This document shows positions 40,884 through 49,851 of a DNA stretch of 64,000 bases, in pieces. This DNA is from Crossiella sp. CA-258035 (GTDB lineage Bacteria > Actinomycetota > Actinomycetes > Mycobacteriales > Pseudonocardiaceae), in assembly GCF_030064675.1 (NCBI RefSeq), contig NZ_CP116413.1, forward strand, positions 467,001-531,000, in the 5' to 3' direction. Position 1 is the stretch's first letter, and each line of letters opens with the position of its first letter. Below the pieces are notes generated by a model. That model had not been told where the DNA came from and ran no database searches. It was given only the letters and a program-made list of their open reading frames with translations. The position numbers and the translations under genes are program-made.

Positions 40884-41854
40884 GCCAAGGCACCCTGACC
40901 CCGGTGACGGCAGCCGCGCCGCCACCGGGGACGCCGGGGAAGCCTTTGCGGCGCGGGAGAAAACGGGACGGCCGGGCCGCGATCGGCTACCTGCTGCCCA
41001 CCCTGCTGGTGCTGGGCGGCCTGCTCGGCTACCCGATCTACCAGCTGATCGTGATCTCGCTGTTCGACTACGGCCAGGAGCAGGCCAGCGGCGGCGCGCC
41101 GCTGGAGTTCCTCGGCCTCGGCAACTACCAGGCGCTGCTGGGTGATCCGCAGTTCTGGCAGGTGCTGCTGCAGACCGTGCTGTTCGCCGCGTTCTGCGTG
41201 GTGGCCACCCTGCTGGTCGGCGCCGCGCTGGCGCTGCTGGCCACCAGGGTGCGCGCGGTGCCCAGGATGATCCTGTTCCTGGCCGCGATCGGCGCCTGGT
41301 CCACCCCGGCGGTGGCCGGGTCCACGGTCTGGCTGTTCCTCTTCGACACCGATTTCGGGCTGGTCAACGAGATCCTCACCGGCGTCGGCCTGGACGGGTT
41401 CGCCAGCTACTCCTGGACCTTCGACAAGTACGTGGCCTTCGGCCTGGTCGCCGCCCAGGTGGTCTGGTGCTCGTTCCCGTTCGTCATGGTCACCCTCTAC
41501 GCCGGGATCAAGGCGATCCCCGGCGAGGTGCTGGAGGCCGCGGCGCTGGACGGCGCGTCCACCGTGCGCACCATGACCAGCGTGATCCTGCCGCTGCTGC
41601 GGCCGCTGCTGATCATCGTGACCATCCAGTCGATCATCTGGGACTTCAAGCTGTTCACCCAGATCTACGTGATGACCGGCGGCGGTGGCGTGGCCGGGCA
41701 GAACCTGGTGCTCAACGTCTACGCCTACCAGAAGGCCTTCGCCGCCAGCGAGTACGGCCTCGGCTCGGCGATCGGCGTGGTGATGACCGTGCTGCTGCTC
41801 GGCGTCATCGTGCTCTACCTGCGCGCGCTGCGCAGGAGCGGGGAGGAGCTGTGA
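40880..41854 (+). CDS. ABC sugar permease (MalF type), second operon
   Basis: 324 residues from GTG overlapping the previous stop (GTGA). Basic Pro-rich N-terminus, then six membrane helices from AIGYLLPTLLVLGGLLGYPI. EAA loop LEAAALDGASTVRTMTSVIL near residue 220. It pairs with the next permease (GTGA overlap). Confidence 0.88.
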   Translation: MSQGTLTPVTAAAPPPGTPGKPLRRGRKRDGRAAIGYLLPTLLVLGGLLGYPIYQLIVISLFDYGQEQASGGAPLEFLGLGNYQALLGDPQFWQVLLQTVLFAAFCVVATLLVGAALALLATRVRAVPRMILFLAAIGAWSTPAVAGSTVWLFLFDTDFGLVNEILTGVGLDGFASYSWTFDKYVAFGLVAAQVVWCSFPFVMVTLYAGIKAIPGEVLEAAALDGASTVRTMTSVILPLLRPLLIIVTIQSIIWDFKLFTQIYVMTGGGGVAGQNLVLNVYAYQKAFAASEYGLGSAIGVVMTVLLLGVIVLYLRALRRSGEEL

Positions 41855-42693
41855 AACGACCCGGCCGCACGGTGGCCGAGATCGCCACCGTGCTGATCGC
41901 GCTGGTGGTGGCCTTCCCGCTGTACTGGATGGTGCTCTCCGCGCTCAAGCCGACCAGCGAGGTGCTCTCCACCGCGCCGCGCCCGTGGACCTTCGCGCCC
42001 AGCCTGGAGAGCTTCACCAAGGTCCTCACCGTGGAGAACTTCGGCCGCTACTTCCTCAACAGCGTGGTGGTCGCGCTGGTGGTGGTGGTCGTGGCGCTGC
42101 TCTGCTCCTTCCTGGCCGCCACCGCGCTGACCCGGTTCCGCTTCAAGGGCCGCACCACGATGCTGGTGATGCTGCTCGTCGCGCAGCTGGTGCCGGTGGA
42201 GGCGCTGACCGTGCCGCTGTTCTTCCTGATGCGCCAGGTCGGCGACGTGGCCCCGGCCTTCGGGCTCAACCAGCTCGGCTCGCTGATGCTGGTGCACCTG
42301 GCCTTCGGCCTGCCGTTCGCGATCTGGATGCTGCGCGGGTTCGTGGCCGCGGTGCCGGTGGAGCTGGAGGAGGCGGCCACCCTGGACGGCGCCAGCCGGT
42401 TCCGCTTCACCTGGCAGGTGCTCTTCCCGCTGGTGGCGCCGGGCCTGGTCGCGACCAGCGTGCTGTCGTTCATCCACGCCTGGAACGACTTCCTCTTCGC
42501 CAAGACCTTCATCATCTCCGCCGAGGAGAACCAGACCCTGCCGCTGGCCATCCTCACCTTCTTCAAGCCGGACCAGAACGACTGGGGCGCGATCATGGCG
42601 GGTTCCACCCTCATGACCATCCCGGTGCTGATCTTCTTCATCTTCGTGCAACGACGTCTCGTCTCCGGCCTGGCCGGGGCGGTGAAGGGATGA
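41851..42693 (+). CDS. ABC sugar permease (MalG type), second operon
   Basis: 280 residues from GTG at 41851 with GGGAGGAGCT upstream. MKRPGRTVAEIATVLIALVV, FPLYWMVLSALKP, then six helices; EAA loop LEEAATLDGASRFRFTWQVL. It ends in AGAVKG like DasC. The hexosaminidase start overlaps its stop. Confidence 0.88.
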   Translation: MKRPGRTVAEIATVLIALVVAFPLYWMVLSALKPTSEVLSTAPRPWTFAPSLESFTKVLTVENFGRYFLNSVVVALVVVVVALLCSFLAATALTRFRFKGRTTMLVMLLVAQLVPVEALTVPLFFLMRQVGDVAPAFGLNQLGSLMLVHLAFGLPFAIWMLRGFVAAVPVELEEAATLDGASRFRFTWQVLFPLVAPGLVATSVLSFIHAWNDFLFAKTFIISAEENQTLPLAILTFFKPDQNDWGAIMAGSTLMTIPVLIFFIFVQRRLVSGLAGAVKG

Positions 42694-44279
42694 GCATGAC
42701 CCCGTCCTTCGACGTGCTGCTGCCCCGCCCGCACTCCGCCGTCCGCGAGGCAGGCGAGTTCGAGCTGCGCCCCGGCGCCGCGGTCCTGGCCGACCCCGCG
42801 CTCGCCCTCGCGGCGAACTGGCTGCGGCAGAACCTCGGCGCGGCAACGGGTTTCCCGCTCGACTCGGCCGAGGCGGACGCTCCGCGGATCCGGTTCGGCC
42901 TGGACGGCGGGCTGGCCGAGGAGGAGTACGTCCTCACCATCACCAGGGCCGCGGCGGACGTGCGCGCCGGTTCCCTGGCCGGCGCCCGGCACGCGGCGCA
43001 GACCCTGCGCCAGCTGTTCGGCCCGGCCGCCTTCCGCCGCTCCGCTGTCCACAATGGACAGTGGCGGCTGCCCTGCGGTCAGGTGCGGGACCGGCCCCGG
43101 TTCGGCTGGCGTGGCTGTTTGCTCGACGTGGCAAGGCATTTCCTGCCCAAGGACGGCGTGCTGCGCTTCCTGGACCTGCTCGCCGCGCACAAGTTCTCCG
43201 TGCTGCACCTGCACCTCACCGATGACCAGGGCTGGCGGATGGAGATCGAGCGCTACCCGAAGCTGACCGAGGTCGGCGCCTGGCGGGAGCGTTCCGGCGT
43301 CGGGCCGTGGCAGCGCGGCAACTACGACGCCCGCCCGCACGGCGGCTTCTACACCAAGGACGACCTGCGCGAGATCGTCGGTTACGCGGCCGGTCTCGGC
43401 ATCACGGTGGTCCCGGAGATCGACGTGCCCGGCCACACCCAGGCGGCCATCGCGGCCTACCCCGAGCTGGGCAACCTGGACCAGCCGATCGGGGTGTGGA
43501 CCCGCTGGGGCATCAACGACAACGTGCTCAACGTCCGGGACGAGACGGTCCAGTTCTTCCGGCACGTGCTCGACGAGGTGGTCGAGGTCTTCCCGAGCCA
43601 GGTGATCGGCATCGGCGGCGACGAGGTGCCGCTGGTGCAGTGGCGGCGCGATCCGCTGGCCCAGCGCCGCATCGCCGAGCTGGGCCTGGCCGACGAGGCC
43701 GGTCTGCACGGCTGGTTCCTGCGCCAGCTGGCCGAACACCTGGCGGGCCACGGCCGCACGGCGTTCGGCTGGGACGAGATCATGGAGGTCGGCGAGCTGC
43801 CGACCGGCCTGGTGGTGGCCTCCTGGCGGGGCGAGGAAGCCGGCGCCACGGCGGCCAAGGCCGGGCACGACGTGGTGATGTGCCCGGAGCAGAAGGTGTA
43901 CCTGGACCACCGGCAGTCCGAGCACCCGGACGAGCCGATCCCGGTCGGGTTCGTGCGCACGGTCACCGATGTCTACGGCTACGAGCCGGTCCCGGCCGGA
44001 CTGGACCCGGACGCGGCCGCGCACGTGCTCGGCGCGCAGGCCCAGCTGTGGACCGAGCACCTGGACTCGCCCCGGCGACTGGACTACGCGGCCTTCCCCA
44101 GGTTGGCCGCGTTCGCCGAAGTGGTGTGGAGCCCCGCATCCCGCGACGAACCGGGGTTCCTGCACCGCCTCACCGAGCACCACCTGCCCCGGCTGGACGC
44201 GCTCGGCGTGGAGTACCGCCCCCTCGACGGCCCCCTGCCCTGGCAGCGCCGACCGGACGTGCAGGGCTGGCCGAGGTGA
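42690..44279 (+). CDS. Glycoside hydrolase family 20 beta-N-acetylhexosaminidase
   Basis: 529 residues from ATG at 42690 (ATGA overlap); ATG at 42696 has the better spaced AAGGG site. N-terminal GH20b domain (about 10-130), then the barrel: GWRGCLLDVARHFLPKD, LHLHLTDDQGWRMEIERYP, PEIDVPGHTQAAIAAYPEL, the catalytic Asp-Glu in IGIGGDEVP, WDEIMEVG and WTEHLDSPRRLDYAAFPR. No signal peptide, so it acts on imported chitooligosaccharides in the cytoplasm. It uses substrate-assisted catalysis, in contrast to the GH3 enzyme of the das operon. Confidence 0.94.
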   Translation: MSMTPSFDVLLPRPHSAVREAGEFELRPGAAVLADPALALAANWLRQNLGAATGFPLDSAEADAPRIRFGLDGGLAEEEYVLTITRAAADVRAGSLAGARHAAQTLRQLFGPAAFRRSAVHNGQWRLPCGQVRDRPRFGWRGCLLDVARHFLPKDGVLRFLDLLAAHKFSVLHLHLTDDQGWRMEIERYPKLTEVGAWRERSGVGPWQRGNYDARPHGGFYTKDDLREIVGYAAGLGITVVPEIDVPGHTQAAIAAYPELGNLDQPIGVWTRWGINDNVLNVRDETVQFFRHVLDEVVEVFPSQVIGIGGDEVPLVQWRRDPLAQRRIAELGLADEAGLHGWFLRQLAEHLAGHGRTAFGWDEIMEVGELPTGLVVASWRGEEAGATAAKAGHDVVMCPEQKVYLDHRQSEHPDEPIPVGFVRTVTDVYGYEPVPAGLDPDAAAHVLGAQAQLWTEHLDSPRRLDYAAFPRLAAFAEVVWSPASRDEPGFLHRLTEHHLPRLDALGVEYRPLDGPLPWQRRPDVQGWPR

Positions 44280-44286
44280 GGGCGGC

Positions 44287-44511
44287 TCAGGCCTCTTCCG
44301 GCATGATCAGCCAGCAGATGAGGTAGATGATCGCGCCGGTGCCGAAGCCGAGCAGGGTGGCGGCCACCAGCACGATGCGGATGATCGCCGCGTCGATGCC
44401 CAGCAGCTTGCCGATCCCGCCGCAGACCCCGGCCAGCATCTTGTCGGTCCGGCTCCGGCGCAGCTTCTTCACGGGTTGTCCGGTCTCGGTGTAGGTCGTG
44501 TTCTCGTACAT
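44287..44511 (-). CDS. PspC-domain small membrane protein
   Basis: 74 residues from ATG at 44511. KKLRRSRTDKMLAGVCGGIG leads into one long hydrophobic segment (about 42-70, IIRIVLVAATLLGFGTGAII) as in phage-shock protein C domains. Stop is 7 bases from the convergent GH20 stop. Role in envelope stress is plausible from the family only. Confidence 0.9.
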   Translation of the reverse strand: MYENTTYTETGQPVKKLRRSRTDKMLAGVCGGIGKLLGIDAAIIRIVLVAATLLGFGTGAIIYLICWLIMPEEA

Positions 44512-44612
44512 GCCACAAGTTTTGACTGCGGGCGGCTCCGGCGGATCAGGGTGACCCCGGAGCCCGCCCCGGAACCGGCCCGGATGCAGCCAGGGGAGGT
44601 TAGGGTCGAGAA

Positions 44613-45713
44613 ATGCGCGGACCCCTGACCGCCGCCCTCGCGGCCGCCACCCTGGTGCTGACCGCCTGCGGCGCGGACCAGCCGGCCCCGCCCGCGACCA
44701 CCTCCGCGCAGCACCCCACCTCAGCCGCGGCCCCGCCACCGCGTGCCTTCACCGTCGCGGCCACCGGCGACGTGCTGATCCACCCGGCCCTGACCACCCA
44801 GGCCACCGCCGACGGCGGCGGCAGCCGCGACTACACCAAGCTCTTCGAGGGCGTGAAACCCGCGATCAGCGGCGCCGACCTGGCCATCTGCCACCTGGAA
44901 GTCCCCATCGCCGCCCCCGGCGGCCCGTTCAAGGGCTACCCCAGCTTCAACGCCCCGCCCGAGGTCGTCACCGCGCTCAAGACCACCGGCTACGACACCT
45001 GCTCCACCGCGTCCAACCACACCCTCGACCAGGGCGTGGACGGCGTGAAACGCACCCTGGACGCCCTGGACGCGGCAGGCCTGAAGCACACTGGCTCCGC
45101 CCGCACCGCCCCCGAGGCGGCCAAACCGGTGATCTACGAGGTGAACGGCGTCAAGGTCGGCCACATCTCGCACACCTTCGGCTTCAACGGCCTCAAGCTT
45201 CCCGCCGACAAACCCTGGCTGTCCAACCAGCTCAGCGCCGAGTCCGTGCTCAAGGCCGCCCGCGCCAGCAAGGCCGCGGGCGCCGAGGTCGTGCTGGCCA
45301 GCCTGCACTGGGGCGTGGAGTACCGCCACGACCCCACCGCGGACCAGAAACAGCTGGCCGCCAAGCTCCTGGACGACCCGGCCATCGACCTGATCATCGG
45401 CCACCACGCCCACGTCGTGCAGCCCATCGCCAAGGTCGCGGGCAAGTGGGTCGCCTACGGCCTCGGCAACCACATCGCCAAGCACGAGGAACCCCGCGGC
45501 GTCACCGAGGAAGGCGTGCTGGCCCGCTTCCGCTTCGCCGAGGCCAACGGCTCCTGGCAGGTGACGGCGGACTACGTGCCGACGCTGGTCGACCTGGGAC
45601 CGCCGATCCGGCTGCGCACGCTGAAGCCGGGGGAGAACGAGGCGGCCAACCGGATCGACCGGATCGTGCGCAGCGCGGGGGTCAGCGCGGCGGAACTGCC
45701 GGTGGGAAGCTGA
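44613..45713 (+). CDS. CapA-family lipoprotein (metallophosphoesterase-like)
   Basis: 366 residues from ATG. Lipobox VLTACGAD, then a Pro/Ala/Ser linker. CapA core: VAATGDVLIHPAL, ADLAICHLEVPI, STASNHTLDQGVDGV, KVGHISHTFGFNG, VVLASLHWGVEY and IDLIIGHHAHVVQPI, the metal-ligand His/Asp residues of the family in order. CapA relates to poly-gamma-glutamate capsule synthesis; here no capB/C is adjacent, so a single surface hydrolase or anchor role is more likely. The 3' end overlaps the paaX-like gene by 32 bases (convergent). Confidence 0.88.
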   Translation: MRGPLTAALAAATLVLTACGADQPAPPATTSAQHPTSAAAPPPRAFTVAATGDVLIHPALTTQATADGGGSRDYTKLFEGVKPAISGADLAICHLEVPIAAPGGPFKGYPSFNAPPEVVTALKTTGYDTCSTASNHTLDQGVDGVKRTLDALDAAGLKHTGSARTAPEAAKPVIYEVNGVKVGHISHTFGFNGLKLPADKPWLSNQLSAESVLKAARASKAAGAEVVLASLHWGVEYRHDPTADQKQLAAKLLDDPAIDLIIGHHAHVVQPIAKVAGKWVAYGLGNHIAKHEEPRGVTEEGVLARFRFAEANGSWQVTADYVPTLVDLGPPIRLRTLKPGENEAANRIDRIVRSAGVSAAELPVGS

Positions 45714-46536
45714 TTCCGGCGTACTGGCGGAACAGGATCGACGGGGTCTCCTCGCCCAGCGCGGTCCAGCACCGGGCGAACAGGTCCCTGGCTTGTGCGC
45801 CGGGCCAGGGCTGGGGCAGCAGTTCGGGCGGCAGCAGCGGATCCGGCTCCATCACCCGGCTGAGCTCGGCGGCCAGTTCCACCGCGATGACAAGTCGTTC
45901 GTCGGGGGACGGCCCGCCGCCGAGCCGGGCCAGCCGGACCTCGGCGACCCGGCTGAGCCTGCGGTAGCCCTCGGCGAGCTCCTCCTGCGGCCAGAGCTCC
46001 CGGGCCAGCTCGACCGGGTCGCTGACCTCGCCCCGGCGCAGGTCCGTGCTGGTGAGCAGGGTGAGCGAGTCCGGCACGCCGAGCTCACTGGCCGCCGCCA
46101 CCAGGTACGGCTCCCAGGGGTTCGCGCAGACGTACAGGCCGCCTTGCAGGGCCGCGCCGCCGAGGCGGAGCAGGGTGTCGCGCAGGGCGTCCCTGGCCGG
46201 GCGGGCGGACTCGGGCACCGCGAAGGCGGCCAGGTGCCAGCGGCCGTCCCACGGCTCCAGGCCGGTGTCCTGGCGGTAGGCGTGGTGCAGGAAGTCGAGG
46301 TTGGGGGCGAGCTCGCGTTGGGTGTCCGCACTGGCGTGCAGCACCGCCTTGCGGCCGCGGCCCTCGTGCCGGAACCGGCCCTCGGCGACCAGGCGCTTGA
46401 CGCACAGGCGGACCTGCTGCTCGCTCATCCCGATGGTCTCGGCGACCCGGTACAGCTCGCCCGCGTCGACGGTGCCGTCCGCGCGGACCAGGGCGTGCAC
46501 GAGCAGGCGGGTGGGGACCTGGATCCGGTCGGTCAC
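45682..46536 (-). CDS. PaaX-family transcriptional regulator
   Basis: 284 residues from GTG overlapping the GNAT stop (GTGA). A helix-turn-helix N-terminus (TRLLVHALVRADGTVDAGELYRVAETIGMSEQQVRLCVKR) with a wing ending RHEGRGRKAVLHAS, then the PaaX central domain (PWDGRWHLAAFAVPES) and C-terminal PaaX_C region (LLTSTDLRRGEVSDP, FARCWTALGEE). Such regulators respond to aromatic-CoA or other acyl-CoA ligands in studied cases. A strong palindrome lies upstream of the GNAT gene. Likely controls the divergent hydrolase. Confidence 0.87.
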   Translation of the reverse strand: MTDRIQVPTRLLVHALVRADGTVDAGELYRVAETIGMSEQQVRLCVKRLVAEGRFRHEGRGRKAVLHASADTQRELAPNLDFLHHAYRQDTGLEPWDGRWHLAAFAVPESARPARDALRDTLLRLGGAALQGGLYVCANPWEPYLVAAASELGVPDSLTLLTSTDLRRGEVSDPVELARELWPQEELAEGYRRLSRVAEVRLARLGGGPSPDERLVIAVELAAELSRVMEPDPLLPPELLPQPWPGAQARDLFARCWTALGEETPSILFRQYAGISFPPAVPPR

Positions 46537-47138
46537 GGGGTGCGGGCTCCTCTCGGCGGGACGGGGCGGTGCATCGTGGTCACCGCGCTGAATCCCAGCA
46601 GCCCGCGCAGGTACGGCGTCCGCTGGGTGCGCACCGCGGTGAAGCCACGCCGCTCGTACAGCGCCCTGGCGCGCGGGTTGGTGTCGATCACGTCCAGCCG
46701 GACCTGCTCCCGGTCGTGCTCCGCGGCGACGGCGACCACCTCCTCGATCAGCAGGCTGCCGATGCCCAGCCCGCGCGCACTCTCCTCGACCGCGATGCCG
46801 TCCATGACCAGCTGCTCCGGCGCGGGCCTGCGGGTGAACAGCGCCAGCAACGGCAGCCGCCACCACCCGCGCAGACCGTAGTAGCGCAGCACGGCCCGGC
46901 CGGAGCCGCTGATGAACGCGCGCCCGTCGAGCTGGTAACCGGCCAGGCCGACCAGTTGTCCTTCGCGCAGCGCGCAGACCGCGCGATCGGCGTTGAGCTG
47001 CTCGGCGAGGAAGCGCACCGCCACCTCCGGCGGGTTCAGCGCGGGCCCGAGCTTGCGCCCGAACGCCGCCCAGTACAGCCGCGCCGCCTGCCATTCCGTA
47101 CCGGAGGGCACACCCCGCCGGAGAGTCACCACTGCCAT
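46533..47138 (-). CDS. GNAT-family N-acetyltransferase
   Basis: 201 residues from ATG. Core LVMDGIAVEESARGLGIGSL (acetyl-CoA loop R-G-x-G-I-G) and VRLDVIDTNPRARALYERRG near residue 160. Substrate unknown. First gene of a two-gene unit with the PaaX-like regulator. Confidence 0.88.
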   Translation of the reverse strand: MAVVTLRRGVPSGTEWQAARLYWAAFGRKLGPALNPPEVAVRFLAEQLNADRAVCALREGQLVGLAGYQLDGRAFISGSGRAVLRYYGLRGWWRLPLLALFTRRPAPEQLVMDGIAVEESARGLGIGSLLIEEVVAVAAEHDREQVRLDVIDTNPRARALYERRGFTAVRTQRTPYLRGLLGFSAVTTMHRPVPPRGARTP

Positions 47139-47145
47139 GCCGCCA

Positions 47146-47187
47146 AAACTATCACAGTCTCAACGATCGTTTCGATCGTGATAGTTT
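47146..47187. promoter_or_regulatory. Nested palindromic operator between GNAT-paaX and hydrolase genes
   Basis: Outer arms AAACTATCAC (47146-47155) and GTGATAGTTT (47178-47187) are perfect complements; inside lies ACGATCG-TTT-CGATCGT (47163-47179), also perfect. It sits 7 bases from each start codon, and would cover both promoters. Confidence 0.75.
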
Positions 47188-47194
47188 CCTCGCC

Positions 47195-48172
47195 ATGCGA
47201 GTCAAACTGCTGGTCACAGTCCTGGTCCTGGCCCTGGGGCTGGGCGGTGTGCTGCTGTGGCAACACTCCTACGACCTGAACGAGCAGTCCGTCACGATCA
47301 ACCACGGCGGTCACCTGCTGCACGGCGTGCTGGCCACGCCCACGACCGGCACCCGCCACGGCCTGGTGGTGCACCTGCACGGCGACGGCCCGGTCGACGC
47401 CACCCACGAGGGCGGCTACCGCCCGATCTGGGAGGCCAACGCCAAGGCCGGCTACGCCACCCTGTCCTGGCACAAACCCGGCGTCGCGAACGCCCCCGGC
47501 AACTGGCTGGACCAGTCCATGACCGACCGCGCCGAGGAAGCCGTCGCCGCCATCGCCTGGGCCCGCACCCGCCCCGACATCGACGGCGACCGCATCGGCC
47601 TGTGGGGCGCCAGCCAGGCGGGCTGGGTGCTGCCGAAGGTCGCCGCCCGGACCCCGGTGCGCTTCGTGCTGGCCGTCTCACCCGCGATCAACTGGCTCCA
47701 GCAGGGCCGCTTCCACCTGCTGGCGGGCAACCCCACCGAGGCGCAACTCACCAGAAGCGACACCACCCGCCGCCTACTGGCCACCCAGGCGAGTTTCGAC
47801 GACTACACCCGCGCCATGGGCGGCGAAACGCACGGCATGACCCCCGACCGCTGGCGCTTCATCACCAAGAACCACACCGCCGACGCCACCCCCGACCTGC
47901 CCGCCCTGCGCCGCGTGCCCGTGCTGCTCACCCTGGCAGGCCACGACCGCAACGTGGACACCGCCGACACCGAACGCGGCTACCGAGCGGCCCTCGCCGA
48001 AGGCGGCACACTCCAGGTCAAGCACTACCCCGACGCCGCCCACTCCCTGGTCAAGGACACCATCGAACGCTCCGACCTCAAACTCACCCTGACCGCCCTC
48101 TTCACCCCCCGCGCCCTGTTCGCCACCGGCTTCCTGGACGACCAACAGCGCTTCCTGCGCGACCTCGGCTAA
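47195..48172 (+). CDS. Membrane-anchored or secreted alpha/beta hydrolase
   Basis: 325 residues from ATG. Hydrophobic N-terminus (about 5-22, LLVTVLVLALGLGGVLLW). HGLVVHLHGDGPVD (oxyanion region), nucleophile elbow GLWGASQAGW, acid in LAGHDRNVDTAD, catalytic His in YPDAAHSLVKD. Dienelactone-hydrolase/dipeptidyl-peptidase-like fold; substrate unknown. Its start is opposite the GNAT-paaX unit across a shared operator. Its stop overlaps the HEPN-like gene by 4 bases. Confidence 0.88.
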   Translation: MRVKLLVTVLVLALGLGGVLLWQHSYDLNEQSVTINHGGHLLHGVLATPTTGTRHGLVVHLHGDGPVDATHEGGYRPIWEANAKAGYATLSWHKPGVANAPGNWLDQSMTDRAEEAVAAIAWARTRPDIDGDRIGLWGASQAGWVLPKVAARTPVRFVLAVSPAINWLQQGRFHLLAGNPTEAQLTRSDTTRRLLATQASFDDYTRAMGGETHGMTPDRWRFITKNHTADATPDLPALRRVPVLLTLAGHDRNVDTADTERGYRAALAEGGTLQVKHYPDAAHSLVKDTIERSDLKLTLTALFTPRALFATGFLDDQQRFLRDLG

Positions 48173-49848
48173 GCCGCCTCCGCTCCCTGCTTTCGCAACA
48201 GGTCCACGAGGGACAGGCCGGTCTCCTCGCCGACCAGTGCCATGGCCAGCTCTGCCCGTGCCGCCAGCTCCAGCGGCCCCAGGCCCTCACCGAAGTAGGC
48301 ATGAGCGATCCGGTCGAGTCCGGCACCCAGCAAAGGCGCTGCTGTGCGCAAGGTGGCGTCCAGGGCCACGCCGGAGGTCGAACCGCCGTGCAGCACGATG
48401 TTGCGCGCCCGGTACAGCCGCCGGAGCGTGATCCGCACCGCCGCCGCCAGTTCCCCGACCACCCGCTTCGGTTCGGCCACACATGCCGCCAGTCGTTGCG
48501 CCGCGACCCGGTCACCGTGCCGCGTGCGCCCGTGGAAGCGCAGGTTGGCCACGCCGTTCCTGGTGATCTCGTTGAACAGCACCAGGGCCTGCGCCCTGCT
48601 GGTGGTGCAGGCGTCCCGGCGCCGGGACAACTCGTCCGCCTCGTCCTTGCGACCATGCCTGCGCACCAGGGTGGTCAGTTCCGCGCGCGGCCAGGAGCAG
48701 GCGACGATCGCGGCTAGGCGGTCCGCGGCCACTGCCTTGCCGCTGCGTTCACCCGCAGGGACCGGATCGCCCGGATTGCACAACAGCGACTCGATGGCCG
48801 CCCATGCCCCGGCCAGCGCGGTGCCGGAGGCACCGGTCTGGTTCACCGGTGCGGCCAGTTCCAGCGCGTCGTCGACGGGGTTTCGCGGCCGGGCGACGTC
48901 ATAGAGCTGGCCCTGGTACGAGAGCGAGAGCACGTCCGCATGCCGGGCCGGGCCGGCCAGGGGCAGCGGCTTGGGATGACCGCTGACCCACAGCACAGGG
49001 GAGGCGGCGACCTGTCCCCGGTCTCGGCGGGAGAAGAACGAGCGCGCGACAATGCGTTCGAACAGCTGCCGCACTTTGTCAGCGGCGGCGTAGGGATCTC
49101 GTGCCCGGATCCGGTAGAGGAAGCCACCCTGCGAGCGGACCCCGCTCGTGGAATGTCCCTCACTTTTGAGCCAGCTGAGCACCTCTGAATTGTTCAGCCA
49201 GTCGGGAGTATTTTCCGCACTCGCCCGATCGGGTACGGAGCTAAGTGGTAGCAGAACATGAAAAGTTCGGGGCGGGATGCGCGCAAGTCCGGCTGCGCTG
49301 GCAATAATCGCCTCTGTGTGGGTATTTTTCGAACGCAACCCTGACAACCACTGCTCAGTCAGGAACTGCGCGGTGTAGCCGAGGTCGAGCAGATGCGCCG
49401 CAAGGGTGCGGGCCAGACGCTCGGGCTTCACCTGGGCACCGTCAGCCACCCGGTCGGCCCATCGGTCCAGGTAGCCGTCGCGCGCGTGATCGATCAGTTC
49501 GCGGAGCCGCCGGTGACCAGAGCTGGGGTCGGTCAGGCTGTCCGAGCCGAGCAACTGGACCACCTCCCGGCGCAGGGCCTTGTCGCCCATGCCGAGATCA
49601 GGCCCGATCAAACAGGCGAGTTGATGTCTCTGCCAGTCAAAGGCGCTGCCGGAAATCACCTTCCGGGACTGCCAGGTGGCTGATTCCCACAGCTCCTCCA
49701 GGGTCAAGATCGAACCTATGTCCCACAGTCTTCTGGTCCACAGCACGCCGTCGACCTGACAGAAGTCGGTGAGGCGGGCGAGGACGTGCTGGGCGTATTC
49801 GGGGGTTGCCGGTTGCACGGGATTGAGGTTAGCGGGTATAGTGGGCAT
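48169..49848 (-). CDS. Large protein with C-terminal HEPN-like domain; unknown role
   Basis: 559 residues from ATG at 49848 (GTG at 49851 or 49818 also in frame). I do not recognise the first 340 residues. Near residue 350 AGAWAAIESLLCNPGD resembles the first helix of ApeA/Apea-type HEPN domains, and near residue 490 LYRARNIVLHGG gives the R-x4-H pattern (R-NIVL-H) of HEPN ribonucleases, followed by the usual Gly. HEPN proteins are often toxins or phage-defence effectors. Base use differs from the neighbours: A/T-rich codons around 49190-49340 (for example GTATTTTTCGAACG), a sign of transfer. No partner gene is obvious. Function is inferred only. Confidence 0.6.
   Translation of the reverse strand: MPTIPANLNPVQPATPEYAQHVLARLTDFCQVDGVLWTRRLWDIGSILTLEELWESATWQSRKVISGSAFDWQRHQLACLIGPDLGMGDKALRREVVQLLGSDSLTDPSSGHRRLRELIDHARDGYLDRWADRVADGAQVKPERLARTLAAHLLDLGYTAQFLTEQWLSGLRSKNTHTEAIIASAAGLARIPPRTFHVLLPLSSVPDRASAENTPDWLNNSEVLSWLKSEGHSTSGVRSQGGFLYRIRARDPYAAADKVRQLFERIVARSFFSRRDRGQVAASPVLWVSGHPKPLPLAGPARHADVLSLSYQGQLYDVARPRNPVDDALELAAPVNQTGASGTALAGAWAAIESLLCNPGDPVPAGERSGKAVAADRLAAIVACSWPRAELTTLVRRHGRKDEADELSRRRDACTTSRAQALVLFNEITRNGVANLRFHGRTRHGDRVAAQRLAACVAEPKRVVGELAAAVRITLRRLYRARNIVLHGGSTSGVALDATLRTAAPLLGAGLDRIAHAYFGEGLGPLELAARAELAMALVGEETGLSLVDLLRKQGAEAA
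49813..49842 (+). promoter_or_regulatory. Good sigma-70-type promoter inside the 5' end of the HEPN-like gene
   Basis: TTGCAC (49813-49818), 18-base spacer, TATAGT (49837-49842), on the plus strand. It would start a transcript near 49849, heading away from the HEPN-like gene and straight into a terminator. Confidence 0.6.
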
Positions 49849-49851
49849 CAC

